Part shown: in pieces, positions 31,996 through 39,987 of the stretch
Layout of the letters: the number at the start of each line of letters is the position of its first letter
Position numbering within the stretch: the first letter of the stretch is position 1
Translations under genes and position numbers: made by a program
NCBI GenBank assembly: GCA_047722305.1
Contig: JBDNYM010000016.1
Span: 1-40,358, forward strand
Reading direction: 5' to 3'
DNA from: JAKVJE01 sp047722305
GTDB lineage: Bacteria > Actinomycetota > Actinomycetes > Actinomycetales > Microbacteriaceae
DNA length: 40,358 bases
The notes under the pieces: model-generated
What the model was told of the DNA's origin: nothing
Database searches by the model: none
The model's input: the letters and a program-made list of their open reading frames with translations, nothing else

Positions 31996-33647
31996 CTGAG
32001 ACGAACACGGGCGCGTCCCCGACCCCGGTGCTGGATGTGCGCGGGCTGCGCATCGGCTTCCGCAGCCGCACGGCTCCCGATCGCGAGGTGGTGCACGGCC
32101 TCGACCTGCGCATCGACCCCGGCGAGTGCCTGGCGCTGGTCGGGGAGTCGGGGTCGGGCAAGTCGGTGACGGCCCGGGCCCTGGTGGGGCTGGTCGGCCC
32201 GGACTCGCAGGTGACCGCCGACCGCCTGGAGGTGACAGGGCGGCGCTTCGAGCATCTCCGCGGCCGGACGGCGCAGCGGCGGTGGCGCGGCGTGCGCGGC
32301 CGCCGGGTCGGGTTCGTGCTGCAGGACGCCCTGGGCTCGCTCGACCCGCTGGTGCCGGTGGGCAGACAGATCGCGGAGTCGCTGCGCGTGGCCGGCGCGC
32401 CGCGGGCCGAGGCCGCGCGGCGGGCGCTCGTGGCGCTGCAGTCGGCCGGCATGCCCGACCCGGCGCTGCGCCTGCGCCAGCGCCCGGGGCAGCTGTCGGG
32501 CGGTCAGCGGCAGCGGGCCCTCATCGCCGCCGCGATCGTCGGCGACCCGGCGCTGCTGATCGCCGACGAGCCGACCACCGCCCTCGACGCCGGCGTGCAG
32601 TCCCGCATCCTGGAGCTGCTCGCCCGGCTCAAGAGCGAGGGGCTGGGCCTGCTGCTGGTCAGCCACGACCTGCGGGCGGTGGCGCGGGTCGCGGACCGGA
32701 TCGCGGTGATGACCGAGGGCCGCATCGTCGAGACCGGCGCGGCCGATCGCATCCTGCACCAGGCGGAGCATCCCTACACGCGGCGGCTGCTCGACGCCGT
32801 CCCGCGCGGCGTGCATCCCGGTACGGTGCCGGTCGACAGTCCGGCGGTGGTCGTGGCGGAAGGCCTGTCCAAGACGTTCCGGTTGCCTGGCGGCACCCGT
32901 CTGCAGGCCGTGGACGGCGTCGACTTCACCCTGCACCGCGGCGAGACGCTCGGCGTGGTGGGGGAGTCCGGCTCCGGCAAGTCGACGCTGCTCGACCTGG
33001 TGCTCGGCGTGCAGCCGGCTGACACCGGGCGGGTGCGGCTGCTGGATGCCGACGACTGGGGTCGGATCCCGGAGCGCCACCGGCGCTCCCTCCGCGCCCG
33101 GGTGCAGCCGGTGGCGCAGGACCCGCAGAGCACGTTCGACCCACGGTGGACGGCCGGGCGGCTGCTCGCCGAGGCCGGGCGCCTCGCGCAGCGCGCCGGG
33201 GCGCCGGCGGCCACCCCGACCGAGCTGCTGAGCCAGGTCAGCCTGTCGCCGGAGGTGCTCGACCGACGGCCCGCCCGGCTCTCCGGCGGGCAGCGTCAGC
33301 GCCTGGCCATCGCGCGGGCGCTGGCTTTCGCGCCCGAGGTACTGCTGTGCGATGAGCCGGTCAGCGCGCTTGACGTGACCGCGCAGGCCGAGGTGCTGCG
33401 GGTGCTCGGCGGGCTCATCCGCGAACGCGGCCTGTCCGTGGTGTTCGTGTCGCACGACCTGGCCGTGGTGCGGGAGTTCTGCGACCGGGTACTGGTGATG
33501 CGGCGCGGCGTCGTGGTCGAGGGCGGGGCGACCGCCCAGGTGCTCGTCCACCCGCAGCATCCCTACACGCGTTCGCTGGCCGCGGCGGACAGCCCCGGCA
33601 CCGGCTGGCCAACGCCCCGTCACTCCGACGTCGATTCCTCGTCATGA
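31992..33647 (+). CDS. Fused dual ABC ATPase (DppD-DppF type) of the importer
   Basis: One 551-residue chain carries both nucleotide-binding domains. The first (about 10-265) has GESGSGKSVTARALVG, LSGGQRQRALIAAAI and LLIADEPTTALD. The second (about 285-540) has GESGSGKSTLLDLVLG, LSGGQRQRLAIARAL and LLCDEPVSALD. Both have complete Walker A, signature and Walker B motifs, so both should hydrolyse ATP. Fusion of the DppD and DppF equivalents is common in actinobacteria. Each half ends with the HPYTRRLLDAVP- or HPYTRSLAAADS-type segment of peptide transporters. The ATG overlaps the DppC stop. The operon appears to end here. Confidence 0.93.
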   Translation: MTETNTGASPTPVLDVRGLRIGFRSRTAPDREVVHGLDLRIDPGECLALVGESGSGKSVTARALVGLVGPDSQVTADRLEVTGRRFEHLRGRTAQRRWRGVRGRRVGFVLQDALGSLDPLVPVGRQIAESLRVAGAPRAEAARRALVALQSAGMPDPALRLRQRPGQLSGGQRQRALIAAAIVGDPALLIADEPTTALDAGVQSRILELLARLKSEGLGLLLVSHDLRAVARVADRIAVMTEGRIVETGAADRILHQAEHPYTRRLLDAVPRGVHPGTVPVDSPAVVVAEGLSKTFRLPGGTRLQAVDGVDFTLHRGETLGVVGESGSGKSTLLDLVLGVQPADTGRVRLLDADDWGRIPERHRRSLRARVQPVAQDPQSTFDPRWTAGRLLAEAGRLAQRAGAPAATPTELLSQVSLSPEVLDRRPARLSGGQRQRLAIARALAFAPEVLLCDEPVSALDVTAQAEVLRVLGGLIRERGLSVVFVSHDLAVVREFCDRVLVMRRGVVVEGGATAQVLVHPQHPYTRSLAAADSPGTGWPTPRHSDVDSSS

Positions 33648-33679
33648 ACTGATCACCTGGGCGGGCCACGCTGGGAGCG

Positions 33680-35281
33680 ATGACGAATCCCAGCATCCGG
33701 CCCGTGTCAGGGCACGCCGTCTCTGCTCGTCCCCTCCGCATCCTCATCGTCAGCGAATCGCCGCTGTCCGCGCTGAACGGCGTGACCACCAGCGTGCGGC
33801 AGGTGGCCCGCGAGCTCACTGCGCGGGGACACCAGGTCACCATTCTCTGTCCTCCGCCGGTCCCCGCCGATGTCCAGGTCGCTGTGCACACCACCGGATA
33901 CGTCACCGTGCAGGGCTTCCATGTGGGCGTGCCGTCCCCGCATGCGGTGCATCGGATGATCGCGCGCACCAGCGCCGACATCGTGCACCTCGCCTCCCCG
34001 TTCGGTCCGCTCGGTGAGCAGGCCGTACTCGCCGCCGCCGCGCTCGGGGTGCCGGCCGTGGCCGTGTATCAGACCGACATCCCTCGATACGTGCGGCGGT
34101 TCGGGTGCGCGATGCTTCCCCGGTTCACCGGCGCGGTGCTCGGCACCCTGCTCGGGGAGCACGCCGAGCGGATCGCCCGGGCTCGGGTCGCCGCACTGCA
34201 CGCGCAGGCGGCGATGACGCTGGTCCCATCGCGCTCGGCGCGGGACGACTTGATCGGTGCCGGGGTGGATGCGCGGCTCCTCCGCCACTGGGGCCGGGGC
34301 GTGGATGCGCATTGCTATCGCCCCGATCGCCGCGCCACCGCGGTGGTGCAGACCATGCACCGGCGTTTCGCCGGGCCCCGGGATCGCCATCCCGGGCCCC
34401 GGGATCGCCCGGTTGTCGGGTATGTGGGGCGGTTGGCCCCCGAGAAGCGAGTGGAGCGCCTCCGGGTGCTGCGCGATCTCGACGTGCAGGTGGTGGTGGT
34501 CGGCGACGGCCCCAGTCACGACTCGGTGGCGCGCAGCCTGGGGCCGGACGCGTTGCTGCTCGGAGAGCTGCGGGGCGAACAGCTGGCGGATGCGTACGCC
34601 GCGTTCGATCTCTTCGCCCACACCGGCACCGAGGAGACCTTCGGTCAGACCATCCAGGAGGCGATGGCCACGGGTCTCGCCGTGGTCGCGCCCAGGGCCG
34701 GCGGTCCGATCGACCTCGTCGACGACGGTGGCACGGGGCTGCTGTACTCTCCCGAGGACGACGACGAGCTGGCTGCCGACATCCGCTGCCTGGCCGCCGA
34801 GCCGGAGCTGCGGGCGCAGTTCGGCCGCCGGGGTCGCCGCCGGGTGGAGGCGCGGTCGTGGGGGGTGCTTTCCTCTCAACTGCTCGGCTACTACCGGGAG
34901 TGCCTCGTCGGGGCGTCAGGAGAGGCCCTCGACGGGCGCGCGGTCGGGGCGGGCAGGCCGCACCGCGGGCTCTTGAGCGAGAAGGTCCGGTCGAGGGCCG
35001 CGTCGAGGTCGGCGATGAGGTCGTCGGCGTCTTCGAGCCCGACGGAGAAGCGGAGCAGACCATTGCGGCGGAACACCTCAGGGAAGTTGGCCACGTGGGG
35101 CTCATCGCGGCTGACCTGCACGATGAGCGACTCGTCGTGCCCGAGCGACACGGCACTGGTGATCAGCCGCAGGTGCGACACGAACCGGTTCTGGACGTCC
35201 GGATCGCCGTCCACCGCGAAGGCGATCATGCCTCCGGATCCGTCGGGGAACTGCCGGGCGGCGAGTTCGTGCTGGGGATGA
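33680..35281 (+). CDS. GT4 glycosyltransferase, MgtA-like mannosyltransferase, with run-on C-terminus
   Basis: Residues 1 to about 410 are a GT-B enzyme close in pattern to actinobacterial GDP-mannose-dependent MgtA. It shows SESPLSALNGVTTSVRQVA, HLASPFGPLGEQAVLAAA, GVPAVAVYQTDIPRYVRRFG, HWGRGVDAHCYRPDRR, VGYVGRLAPEKRVERL and EETFGQTIQEAMATG with the donor-binding glutamates. Such enzymes act on membrane glycolipids in lipomannan-like pathways. The natural end should be near residue 410 (about 34910), but the frame continues another ~120 residues antisense through the PLP-enzyme gene. That tail is Ser/Arg-rich and has no protein character. A 7-residue duplication (GPRDRHP/GPRDRP) lies in the interdomain linker. 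The start follows GGGAG. Confidence 0.82.
   Translation: MTNPSIRPVSGHAVSARPLRILIVSESPLSALNGVTTSVRQVARELTARGHQVTILCPPPVPADVQVAVHTTGYVTVQGFHVGVPSPHAVHRMIARTSADIVHLASPFGPLGEQAVLAAAALGVPAVAVYQTDIPRYVRRFGCAMLPRFTGAVLGTLLGEHAERIARARVAALHAQAAMTLVPSRSARDDLIGAGVDARLLRHWGRGVDAHCYRPDRRATAVVQTMHRRFAGPRDRHPGPRDRPVVGYVGRLAPEKRVERLRVLRDLDVQVVVVGDGPSHDSVARSLGPDALLLGELRGEQLADAYAAFDLFAHTGTEETFGQTIQEAMATGLAVVAPRAGGPIDLVDDGGTGLLYSPEDDDELAADIRCLAAEPELRAQFGRRGRRRVEARSWGVLSSQLLGYYRECLVGASGEALDGRAVGAGRPHRGLLSEKVRSRAASRSAMRSSASSSPTEKRSRPLRRNTSGKLATWGSSRLTCTMSDSSCPSDTALVISRRCDTNRFWTSGSPSTAKAIMPPDPSGNCRAASSCWG
34372..34409 (+). repeat. 21-nt tandem duplication inside the glycosyltransferase gene
   Basis: CGGGCCCCGGGATCGCC occurs at 34372-34388 and 34393-34409, a 21-nt period that keeps frame and duplicates seven residues in the linker between the two Rossmann domains. 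It probably arose by slippage in a GC-rich palindromic stretch. Confidence 0.7.
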
Positions 35282-36171
35282 TCGGGGAGATCGGGGTAGC
35301 GGATGAGCGCCACCCGCGGGTCGGCCGCCAGATGCTCCGCGATGCGGCGAGCGGAGGCGACGTGCTGCTGCAGCCGCAGCGGCAGGGTCACAGACCCGCG
35401 CGTGATCAGCCAGGCGTTGAAGGGGCTGATCACGCCGCCCACATCCACCATGGCGTCCGCGCGGATCGGAGCGAGCGCCTCGGCGCTGCCCAGCACGGCT
35501 CCGCCCAGTGCGTCGCCATGGCCGTTGATGTACTTCGTCAGCGAGTGCACCACGTAGTCGGCGCCGTCCTCCAACGGACGGTACAGTCCCGGCGGGGTGA
35601 ACGTCGAGTCGACCGACAGTCGGGCGCCGTGCCGGTGGGCGATGTCGGCCAGAGCGGCGATGTCGGCGACGCGGGTAGTCGGGTTGGCGATGGTCTCGGT
35701 ATGGATGAGCCTCGTATTCGGCCGGACGGCGGCGGCTACTGCGTCCGGATCGCTGGTGTCCACGAAGGTGGCCTCGATGCCGTATTTCTGCGGCAGCAGC
35801 GTCTCGAGCTGACGTCGCAGAGCGACATAGCCGACGTCGGTGACGATCGCGTGATCGCCCGACGAGAGGGTGGTGAAGAATACCGCGTGCAGCGCGGCCA
35901 CGCCGCTGGCCAGTACCACGGCGTCCTCGGCGTGTTCGAGGGCCGCCAGGCGTTCCTGCAGGCCGAGCTGGTTGAGTCCGGAGTTGCGCGTGTACAGCGG
36001 GATGTCCGTTCCCGACCAATCCACAGTGGTGGGGTCGTCGGGCAGGTCATAGGCGTTCGCCATGACGATGGGGGTGCGGATGGCGCCGCCCACGCTGCGG
36101 TTTCCCGCGTGGACGGCGCGGCTGCGCTCGCCAAGCGTCTCGGGATGGTGGCGATCGGGCTGCGGGCTCAT
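34891..36171 (-). CDS. Cys/Met-metabolism PLP-dependent enzyme (cystathionine gamma-synthase/lyase family)
   Basis: A 426-residue trans-sulfuration-type enzyme. The pyridoxal-phosphate lysine is in DYVVHSLTKYINGHGD. Other family features are an early TPIVMANAY segment, an active-site YTRNSGLNQLGLQERLAALE, ASGVAALHAVFFTTLSSGD, and a C-terminal LRFSVGLEDADDLIADLDAAL. Motifs do not decide between cystathionine gamma-lyase, gamma-synthase, methionine gamma-lyase or O-acetylhomoserine sulfhydrylase. The normal end would be near 34985, yet the frame runs about 30 residues further as a Pro/Arg/Ser-rich tail into the glycosyltransferase 3' end. The ATG at 36171 has no ribosome-binding site; TAAGCT ends 6 nt upstream, suggesting a leaderless mRNA. 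Confidence 0.9.
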   Translation of the reverse strand: MSPQPDRHHPETLGERSRAVHAGNRSVGGAIRTPIVMANAYDLPDDPTTVDWSGTDIPLYTRNSGLNQLGLQERLAALEHAEDAVVLASGVAALHAVFFTTLSSGDHAIVTDVGYVALRRQLETLLPQKYGIEATFVDTSDPDAVAAAVRPNTRLIHTETIANPTTRVADIAALADIAHRHGARLSVDSTFTPPGLYRPLEDGADYVVHSLTKYINGHGDALGGAVLGSAEALAPIRADAMVDVGGVISPFNAWLITRGSVTLPLRLQQHVASARRIAEHLAADPRVALIRYPDLPDHPQHELAARQFPDGSGGMIAFAVDGDPDVQNRFVSHLRLITSAVSLGHDESLIVQVSRDEPHVANFPEVFRRNGLLRFSVGLEDADDLIADLDAALDRTFSLKSPRCGLPAPTARPSRASPDAPTRHSR

Positions 36172-36177
36172 GGTGGC

Positions 36178-36183
36178 AGCTTA
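36178..36183 (-). promoter_or_regulatory. Candidate -10 box of leaderless PLP-enzyme mRNA
   Basis: On the minus strand TAAGCT is followed by GCCACC and the ATG at 36171. There is no Shine-Dalgarno and no clear -35. Confidence 0.4.
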
Positions 36184-36208
36184 TGGACATCGTGCATCCG
36201 GAGGTCGG

Positions 36209-36343
36209 ATGATTACCGATATAGACGGACTCATTCAAGGTGCCATGTCGAGGCTGCCGTTTCCGGCGCCGGATCCTGTCCGGATCGGTGAGAGCCTCCC
36301 GCACTGCGTCCCGGATCACGTCGTGACTGCCCTTCCGCCGTAG
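36209..36343 (+). CDS. Possible small protein (44 aa) with strong ribosome-binding site
   Basis: An ATG at 36209 follows GGAGGTCGG, among the best Shine-Dalgarno matches in the window. It opens a 44-residue frame beginning MITDIDGLIQGAMSRLPFPA and ending TAG at 36343. The product would be soluble and acidic-to-neutral with several prolines and no membrane helix. No family is recognised. It lies in the divergent spacer between the PLP enzyme and aspartase, 122 nt before the aspartase start, so it could be a leader or an independent small protein. The frame also extends upstream by chance into the PLP gene. Confidence 0.4.
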   Translation: MITDIDGLIQGAMSRLPFPAPDPVRIGESLPHCVPDHVVTALPP

Positions 36344-36465
36344 CGTGTTTCGGGAGTATGACGATCAGGTTTCAGACTGCTCTCGGACCCCAGTGCGCGG
36401 GGTGTGCCCGTTGCCCGGCTGCCTACAGTTGAGGACGGGCTCTCAGGCTCCGGAAGGGACGGGGC

Positions 36466-37893
36466 ATGGCCGCCGCCGAGATGAGAACCGAGACCGATCT
36501 GCTGGGCGCGGTGGAGGTTCCCGCCACCGCCTATTACGGGGTCGACACCGTGCGGGCCCTGGCGAACTTCCCGATCACGGGCAAGCGCATCGGCGACTAC
36601 CCACATTTCGTGAATGCGCTGGCCCGTCTCAAGGAGGCGGCGGCGCTCACCAACCGCGATCTGGGGCTGCTGGACGCCGAGCGGGCCGAGGCGATCGTGG
36701 CCGCCTGCGAGCGCATCTGCGCCGGCGAACTGCACGACCAGTTCGTGGTGGGCACCATCCAGGGCGGGGCCGGCACGTCGACCAACATGAACGCGAACGA
36801 GGTGGTGGCCAACGCCGCGCTGGAGGAGTTGGGTGCATCGCGCGGCGCGTACTCCCGCCTCGATCCGCACAACCACGTCAACCTGTGCCAGTCGACCAAC
36901 GACGTCTACCCGACGGCCCTGAAGCTGGCGCTGAACTGGATGCTGGGCGATCTGATCGCCGCCCTCGCCCACTACGCCGACGTGTGCGGTGCGAAGGCCA
37001 CCGAGTTCCAGGGGCTGCTGAAGATCGGCCGCACCCAGTTGCAGGACGCGGTGCCGATGACGCTCGGCCAGGAGTTCGGCACCTACGAGACCATGGCCCG
37101 CGAGGACATGCAGCGGCTGGAGGAGTCGCGCAGCCTGCTCGAGGAGATCAATATCGGCGGCACCGCGATCGGCACCGGCATCAACACCCCGCCCGACTAC
37201 GTGCCCGGCGTGGTGTCGCACCTCTGCGAGCTGACCGGCCTGCACCTGATCAGCGCGGGCAACCTGGTCGAGGCGACGCAGGACGTCGGGTCGTTCGTGC
37301 AGCTGTCCGGCGTGCTGAAGCGGGTGGCGGTCAAGATCTCCAAGGTGTGCAACGACCTGCGCCTGCTGTCGTCGGGACCGCGCGCCGGGCTGGGCGAGAT
37401 CAACCTCCCCCCGGTGCAGGCGGGGTCGTCGATCATGCCCGGCAAGGTCAACCCGGTCATCCCCGAAGTGGTCAACCAGATCGCCTTCGAGGTCATCGGC
37501 CACGACGTGACCGTGTCGCTGGCGGCGGAGGCGGGCCAGCTGCAGCTCAATGCCTTCGAGCCGATCATCGCCCACGCCATGTTCGTCTCGATCGGGCACC
37601 TGACCAGTGGGCTGCGGGTGCTGGCCGACCGGTGCGTGGCCGGCGTCACCGCCAACGCCGAGCATCTACGCGCCGAGGTGTGGTCGTCGGTGTCGATCGT
37701 GACCGCGCTCTCCCCCAGCCTCGGCTACCGGACGGCCACTCGGGTGGCGCAGCGGGCACTCGCCGAAGGTCGCACCATTCCGGAGGTGATCCGCGAGGAG
37801 GGGCTGCTGGATGCGACGCAGCTCGAGAGCCTTCTCGATCCGGCGCACCTGACGCATCCGTGGATGCCGGTGGTGCGTCCGGAGTCGAGGTGA
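36466..37893 (+). CDS. aspA: Aspartate ammonia-lyase (aspartase)
   Basis: The 475-residue enzyme interconverts L-aspartate and fumarate plus ammonia, in the cytoplasm. The superfamily signature GSSIMPGKVNPVIPEVVNQ is the aspartase form (fumarases typically have ...NPTQCEA). Other diagnostic parts are GTSTNMNANEVVANAA, the TQLQDAVPMTLGQEFG loop, and GINTPPDYVPGVVSHL. The catalytic Ser sits in the SSIMPGKVNP loop. Length is normal. The ATG at 36466 follows GGAAGGGACGGGG; a TACAGT at 36424-36429 could be its -10 but lacks a good -35. In propionic-acid-type metabolism aspartase feeds fumarate to anaerobic respiration, which may apply here. It converges on the nitroreductase with a 13-nt gap and no terminator. 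Confidence 0.95.
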   Translation: MAAAEMRTETDLLGAVEVPATAYYGVDTVRALANFPITGKRIGDYPHFVNALARLKEAAALTNRDLGLLDAERAEAIVAACERICAGELHDQFVVGTIQGGAGTSTNMNANEVVANAALEELGASRGAYSRLDPHNHVNLCQSTNDVYPTALKLALNWMLGDLIAALAHYADVCGAKATEFQGLLKIGRTQLQDAVPMTLGQEFGTYETMAREDMQRLEESRSLLEEINIGGTAIGTGINTPPDYVPGVVSHLCELTGLHLISAGNLVEATQDVGSFVQLSGVLKRVAVKISKVCNDLRLLSSGPRAGLGEINLPPVQAGSSIMPGKVNPVIPEVVNQIAFEVIGHDVTVSLAAEAGQLQLNAFEPIIAHAMFVSIGHLTSGLRVLADRCVAGVTANAEHLRAEVWSSVSIVTALSPSLGYRTATRVAQRALAEGRTIPEVIREEGLLDATQLESLLDPAHLTHPWMPVVRPESR

Positions 37894-37906
37894 GGGTTGG
37901 CACGGT

Positions 37907-38803
37907 TTATCCCAGGCCCACGTGCAGCGACTCGAGTTCCGTGCGCAGCCGCTCGCGTCCGTACAGGGTCTCCGGATCCGTGAGCCGCTGGGTGATCGCG
38001 TCCACCCAGCCGTGGTCGCGGCCGCGGCGGGCGAAGTAGTCGCGCTGGGCGGCGTCCATCTCCGCCACGGCGCTCGCCGGTTCGGGGCGGTAGCGGTTCT
38101 CGTGCAGCACCGCCGTCAGCGGCAGGCGCGGCCGGATGCCCGCATCCTCGGTCGGATCGGGCCATCCCATGACCATGCCGAAGGCGGCGAACGCCCCGGC
38201 CGGCAGCCCCAGCAGGTCCGCGACCGCGGCGGGGTGGTTGCGCGCACCGCCCACGTAACAGACGCCCAGGCCCTGCAGCTCGGCGGCCGCGACGGCGGTC
38301 TGGGCGGCGAGGGCGGCGTCGATCACCGCGGTCAACGTGGTCTCCAGGTAGACGGCGGTGGCGTCCGTGCCGCCGTGCTGCCGGGAGATGCGGGCGTCGC
38401 GGGTGGGATCCGCGATCCAGAACAGGAGCACCGGCGCCCGCTCCAGCATCTCCTGGCCTCCGCACAGCGGACGCAGGCGGCGGCGCAGGTCCGGGTCGGT
38501 GATGTGCACGGCGCTCCACAGCTGCAGGCCGGACGAGGTGGATGCCGACTGGGCCGCGGCCACCGCGGCGGCGAGGCACCGGTCTTCCACGGGCTCGGGC
38601 GTGAAGCGGCGCACCGACCGGTGGGCGAGCAGCCGGAGCACGGCGGGCGGCAGGTCCGCGGGCAGCTCGGGAGTCGGCGCCGCCCCGTAGCGCTGCCGGA
38701 GCAGGTCCGCGAGCACCGGGTCTGCCCGACCGGACTGGCTGGACGGATCGGACATGAAGGACGCGGCCCAGGTGGGGTCGGTGGAGGCGGATTCGCGCGT
38801 CAT
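37907..38803 (-). CDS. Nitroreductase-family flavin oxidoreductase (NfsA-like)
   Basis: A 298-residue FMN enzyme. The family start HRSVRRFTPEPV near residue 60 supplies the FMN-phosphate arginines. SASTSSGLQLWSAVHI and the AELQGLGVCYVGGARNHP segment follow, as in NADPH-dependent nitroreductases/flavin reductases of the NfsA type. The C-terminal RDYFARRGRDHGWVDAITQRL matches the longer NfsA-like members. Members reduce nitroaromatics, quinones or flavins; the true substrate cannot be told. The ATG at 38803 follows AAGGAG at good spacing on its strand. It is divergent from the DUF1684 gene with only 41 nt between. Confidence 0.9.
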   Translation of the reverse strand: MTRESASTDPTWAASFMSDPSSQSGRADPVLADLLRQRYGAAPTPELPADLPPAVLRLLAHRSVRRFTPEPVEDRCLAAAVAAAQSASTSSGLQLWSAVHITDPDLRRRLRPLCGGQEMLERAPVLLFWIADPTRDARISRQHGGTDATAVYLETTLTAVIDAALAAQTAVAAAELQGLGVCYVGGARNHPAAVADLLGLPAGAFAAFGMVMGWPDPTEDAGIRPRLPLTAVLHENRYRPEPASAVAEMDAAQRDYFARRGRDHGWVDAITQRLTDPETLYGRERLRTELESLHVGLG

Positions 38804-38832
38804 GGCAGCGCTCCTTGATTCGGTTGACTGCA

Positions 38833-38838
38833 TACCAT
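38833..38838 (+). promoter_or_regulatory. Candidate -10 box of leaderless DUF1684 mRNA
   Basis: TACCAT is followed by six bases and the ATG at 38845, with no Shine-Dalgarno. A TTGATT lies too close (12-nt spacer) to be a standard -35. Confidence 0.4.
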
Positions 38839-38844
38839 GGTGGC

Positions 38845-39705
38845 ATGTCCTCAGACACCGCTCCGGAAACATCCGCCCCGCAGCCGCAGCAATTGCCGGC
38901 GCCGTCGCAGCCGCATGAGCCGGGCTTCGCCACCGCCTGGAAGCTGTGGCACGACGAGGTCGAGCGGCGCCGCGCCGACCCGTACGGCTTCCTCAGCATC
39001 ACCGGGCTGTACTGGCTGACCGCGGAGCCGCAGAGCATCCCGGGCGTCCCGGGGCAGTGGTCGCTGCCGGATGACGGCCGCGCGCGGGTGCGCCTGGCCG
39101 AGGGCGAGATCCTGCAGACGCCGGACGAGATCACCGTCGACGGGCTCTACGTGTTCCCGCGTCTCAGCGGCGAGGAGAGCGTGTCGATGACGTTCGACGA
39201 CATCGATATCGAGGTGGCGGCTCGTGGCGGTCAGGTCATCGTGCGTCCCCGCGACCCCGAGAATCCGCTGTTGAAGCGCTACGAGGGGACCCCGGCTTTC
39301 GAGCCGGACCCGGCGTGGCGCATCCCGGGCCGCTTTCTGCCATTCGAACAGCCTCGCCAGATCGAGCACGGGACGGTGGCCGGCTATTCGCAGTTCGATG
39401 CGGCCCCCGGCGAGGTCGAGTTCGAGGTTGCGGGCCAGACTCAGCGGGTGGTCGTCTACGGCGACTCGCAGCAGGGGCTCATGCTGGTATTCCGCGACGG
39501 CCTCGCCGGCGTGGAGACCGCCCCGGCGAACCGACGCCTCGACCTGGAGGCTCCGGCGGCGGATGGCAGCGTTCTCCTCGATTTCAACCGCACGGTCAAT
39601 TTCCCTTGCGCCTATACCGACGCGGCGACCTGCCCGCTGCCGCCGAGCCAGAACGTCCTTGCCATCGGCATTCGCGCCGGCGAGAAGCTGCCGCGGCGCG
39701 GCTGA
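38845..39705 (+). CDS. DUF1684 domain-containing protein
   Basis: A 286-residue soluble protein without signal peptide. After a Pro/Gln-rich N-terminus, the DUF1684 pattern is clear: WHDEVERRRADPYGFLSITGLYWL, a central beta-rich region, and the conserved end LLDFNRTVNFPCAYTDAATCPLPPSQNVLAIGIRAGEK (in adjoining parts). The conserved Asn, Pro, Cys and Thr residues of that end are present. The family is widespread but uncharacterised. The ATG at 38845 fits a leaderless start; the frame is open 30 nt further upstream through the nitroreductase promoter region. Confidence 0.9.
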   Translation: MSSDTAPETSAPQPQQLPAPSQPHEPGFATAWKLWHDEVERRRADPYGFLSITGLYWLTAEPQSIPGVPGQWSLPDDGRARVRLAEGEILQTPDEITVDGLYVFPRLSGEESVSMTFDDIDIEVAARGGQVIVRPRDPENPLLKRYEGTPAFEPDPAWRIPGRFLPFEQPRQIEHGTVAGYSQFDAAPGEVEFEVAGQTQRVVVYGDSQQGLMLVFRDGLAGVETAPANRRLDLEAPAADGSVLLDFNRTVNFPCAYTDAATCPLPPSQNVLAIGIRAGEKLPRRG

Positions 39706-39755
39706 TCGCTGCGGCACCGGGCCGGCCCAGTGGGGGCGGAGTTCGGCGAGTTGGC

Positions 39756-39797
39756 AAAGAAAAAGCCGGCGCCTCCGGGGTTGGGAGAGACGCCGGC
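39756..39797 (-). terminator. Strong intrinsic terminator, minus strand
   Basis: On the minus strand GCCGGCGTCTC and GAGGCGCCGGC form an 11-bp stem with one G-T pair and an 11-nt loop, followed by TTTTTCTTT. This is the only full stem plus T-run I found in the window. It faces the regulator gene whose stop is 190 nt away, so it ends either that mRNA or a small RNA in between. Confidence 0.75.
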
Positions 39798-39885
39798 CCG
39801 CCCGTATCTCAGGGCTCACGTGGTTCACGGTCCAAGGGGTAGAAGACCGGAGGCTGTCCGTTGAGGGACGCCGCCCACGAGGCTT
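39756..39885 (-). ncRNA. Candidate small RNA or structured 3' UTR before the terminator
   Basis: The 190 nt between the regulator stop (39988) and the terminator hold no credible gene and are less GC-rich than the surroundings around 39885-39950. On the minus strand CCGGTC and GGACCG can pair around a short loop near 39825-39848, next to the terminator stem. A weak TTGTTC...TAGCTG pair could start an RNA near 39885. It could equally be a long 3' UTR. No known RNA family is recognised. Confidence 0.3.
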
Positions 39886-39987
39886 CAATCACCACAGCTA
39901 ATGGATTGAAAGCAGAGAACAACTTACCCGATGGACGACATGATTTCCATTCCTGGACCGCGTGGCCAGGGAATGCACACGCGGTGT

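Noticed and set aside
35000..35281. C-terminal extra domain of the glycosyltransferase
   Set aside because: The extra ~95 residues here are the antisense reading of conserved PLP-enzyme codons and have no domain character.
39780..39950. Riboswitch (TPP-like CTGAG or similar) near the right end
   Set aside because: Only isolated short matches were seen. No complete conserved core, and no downstream gene on the matching strand for it to control.
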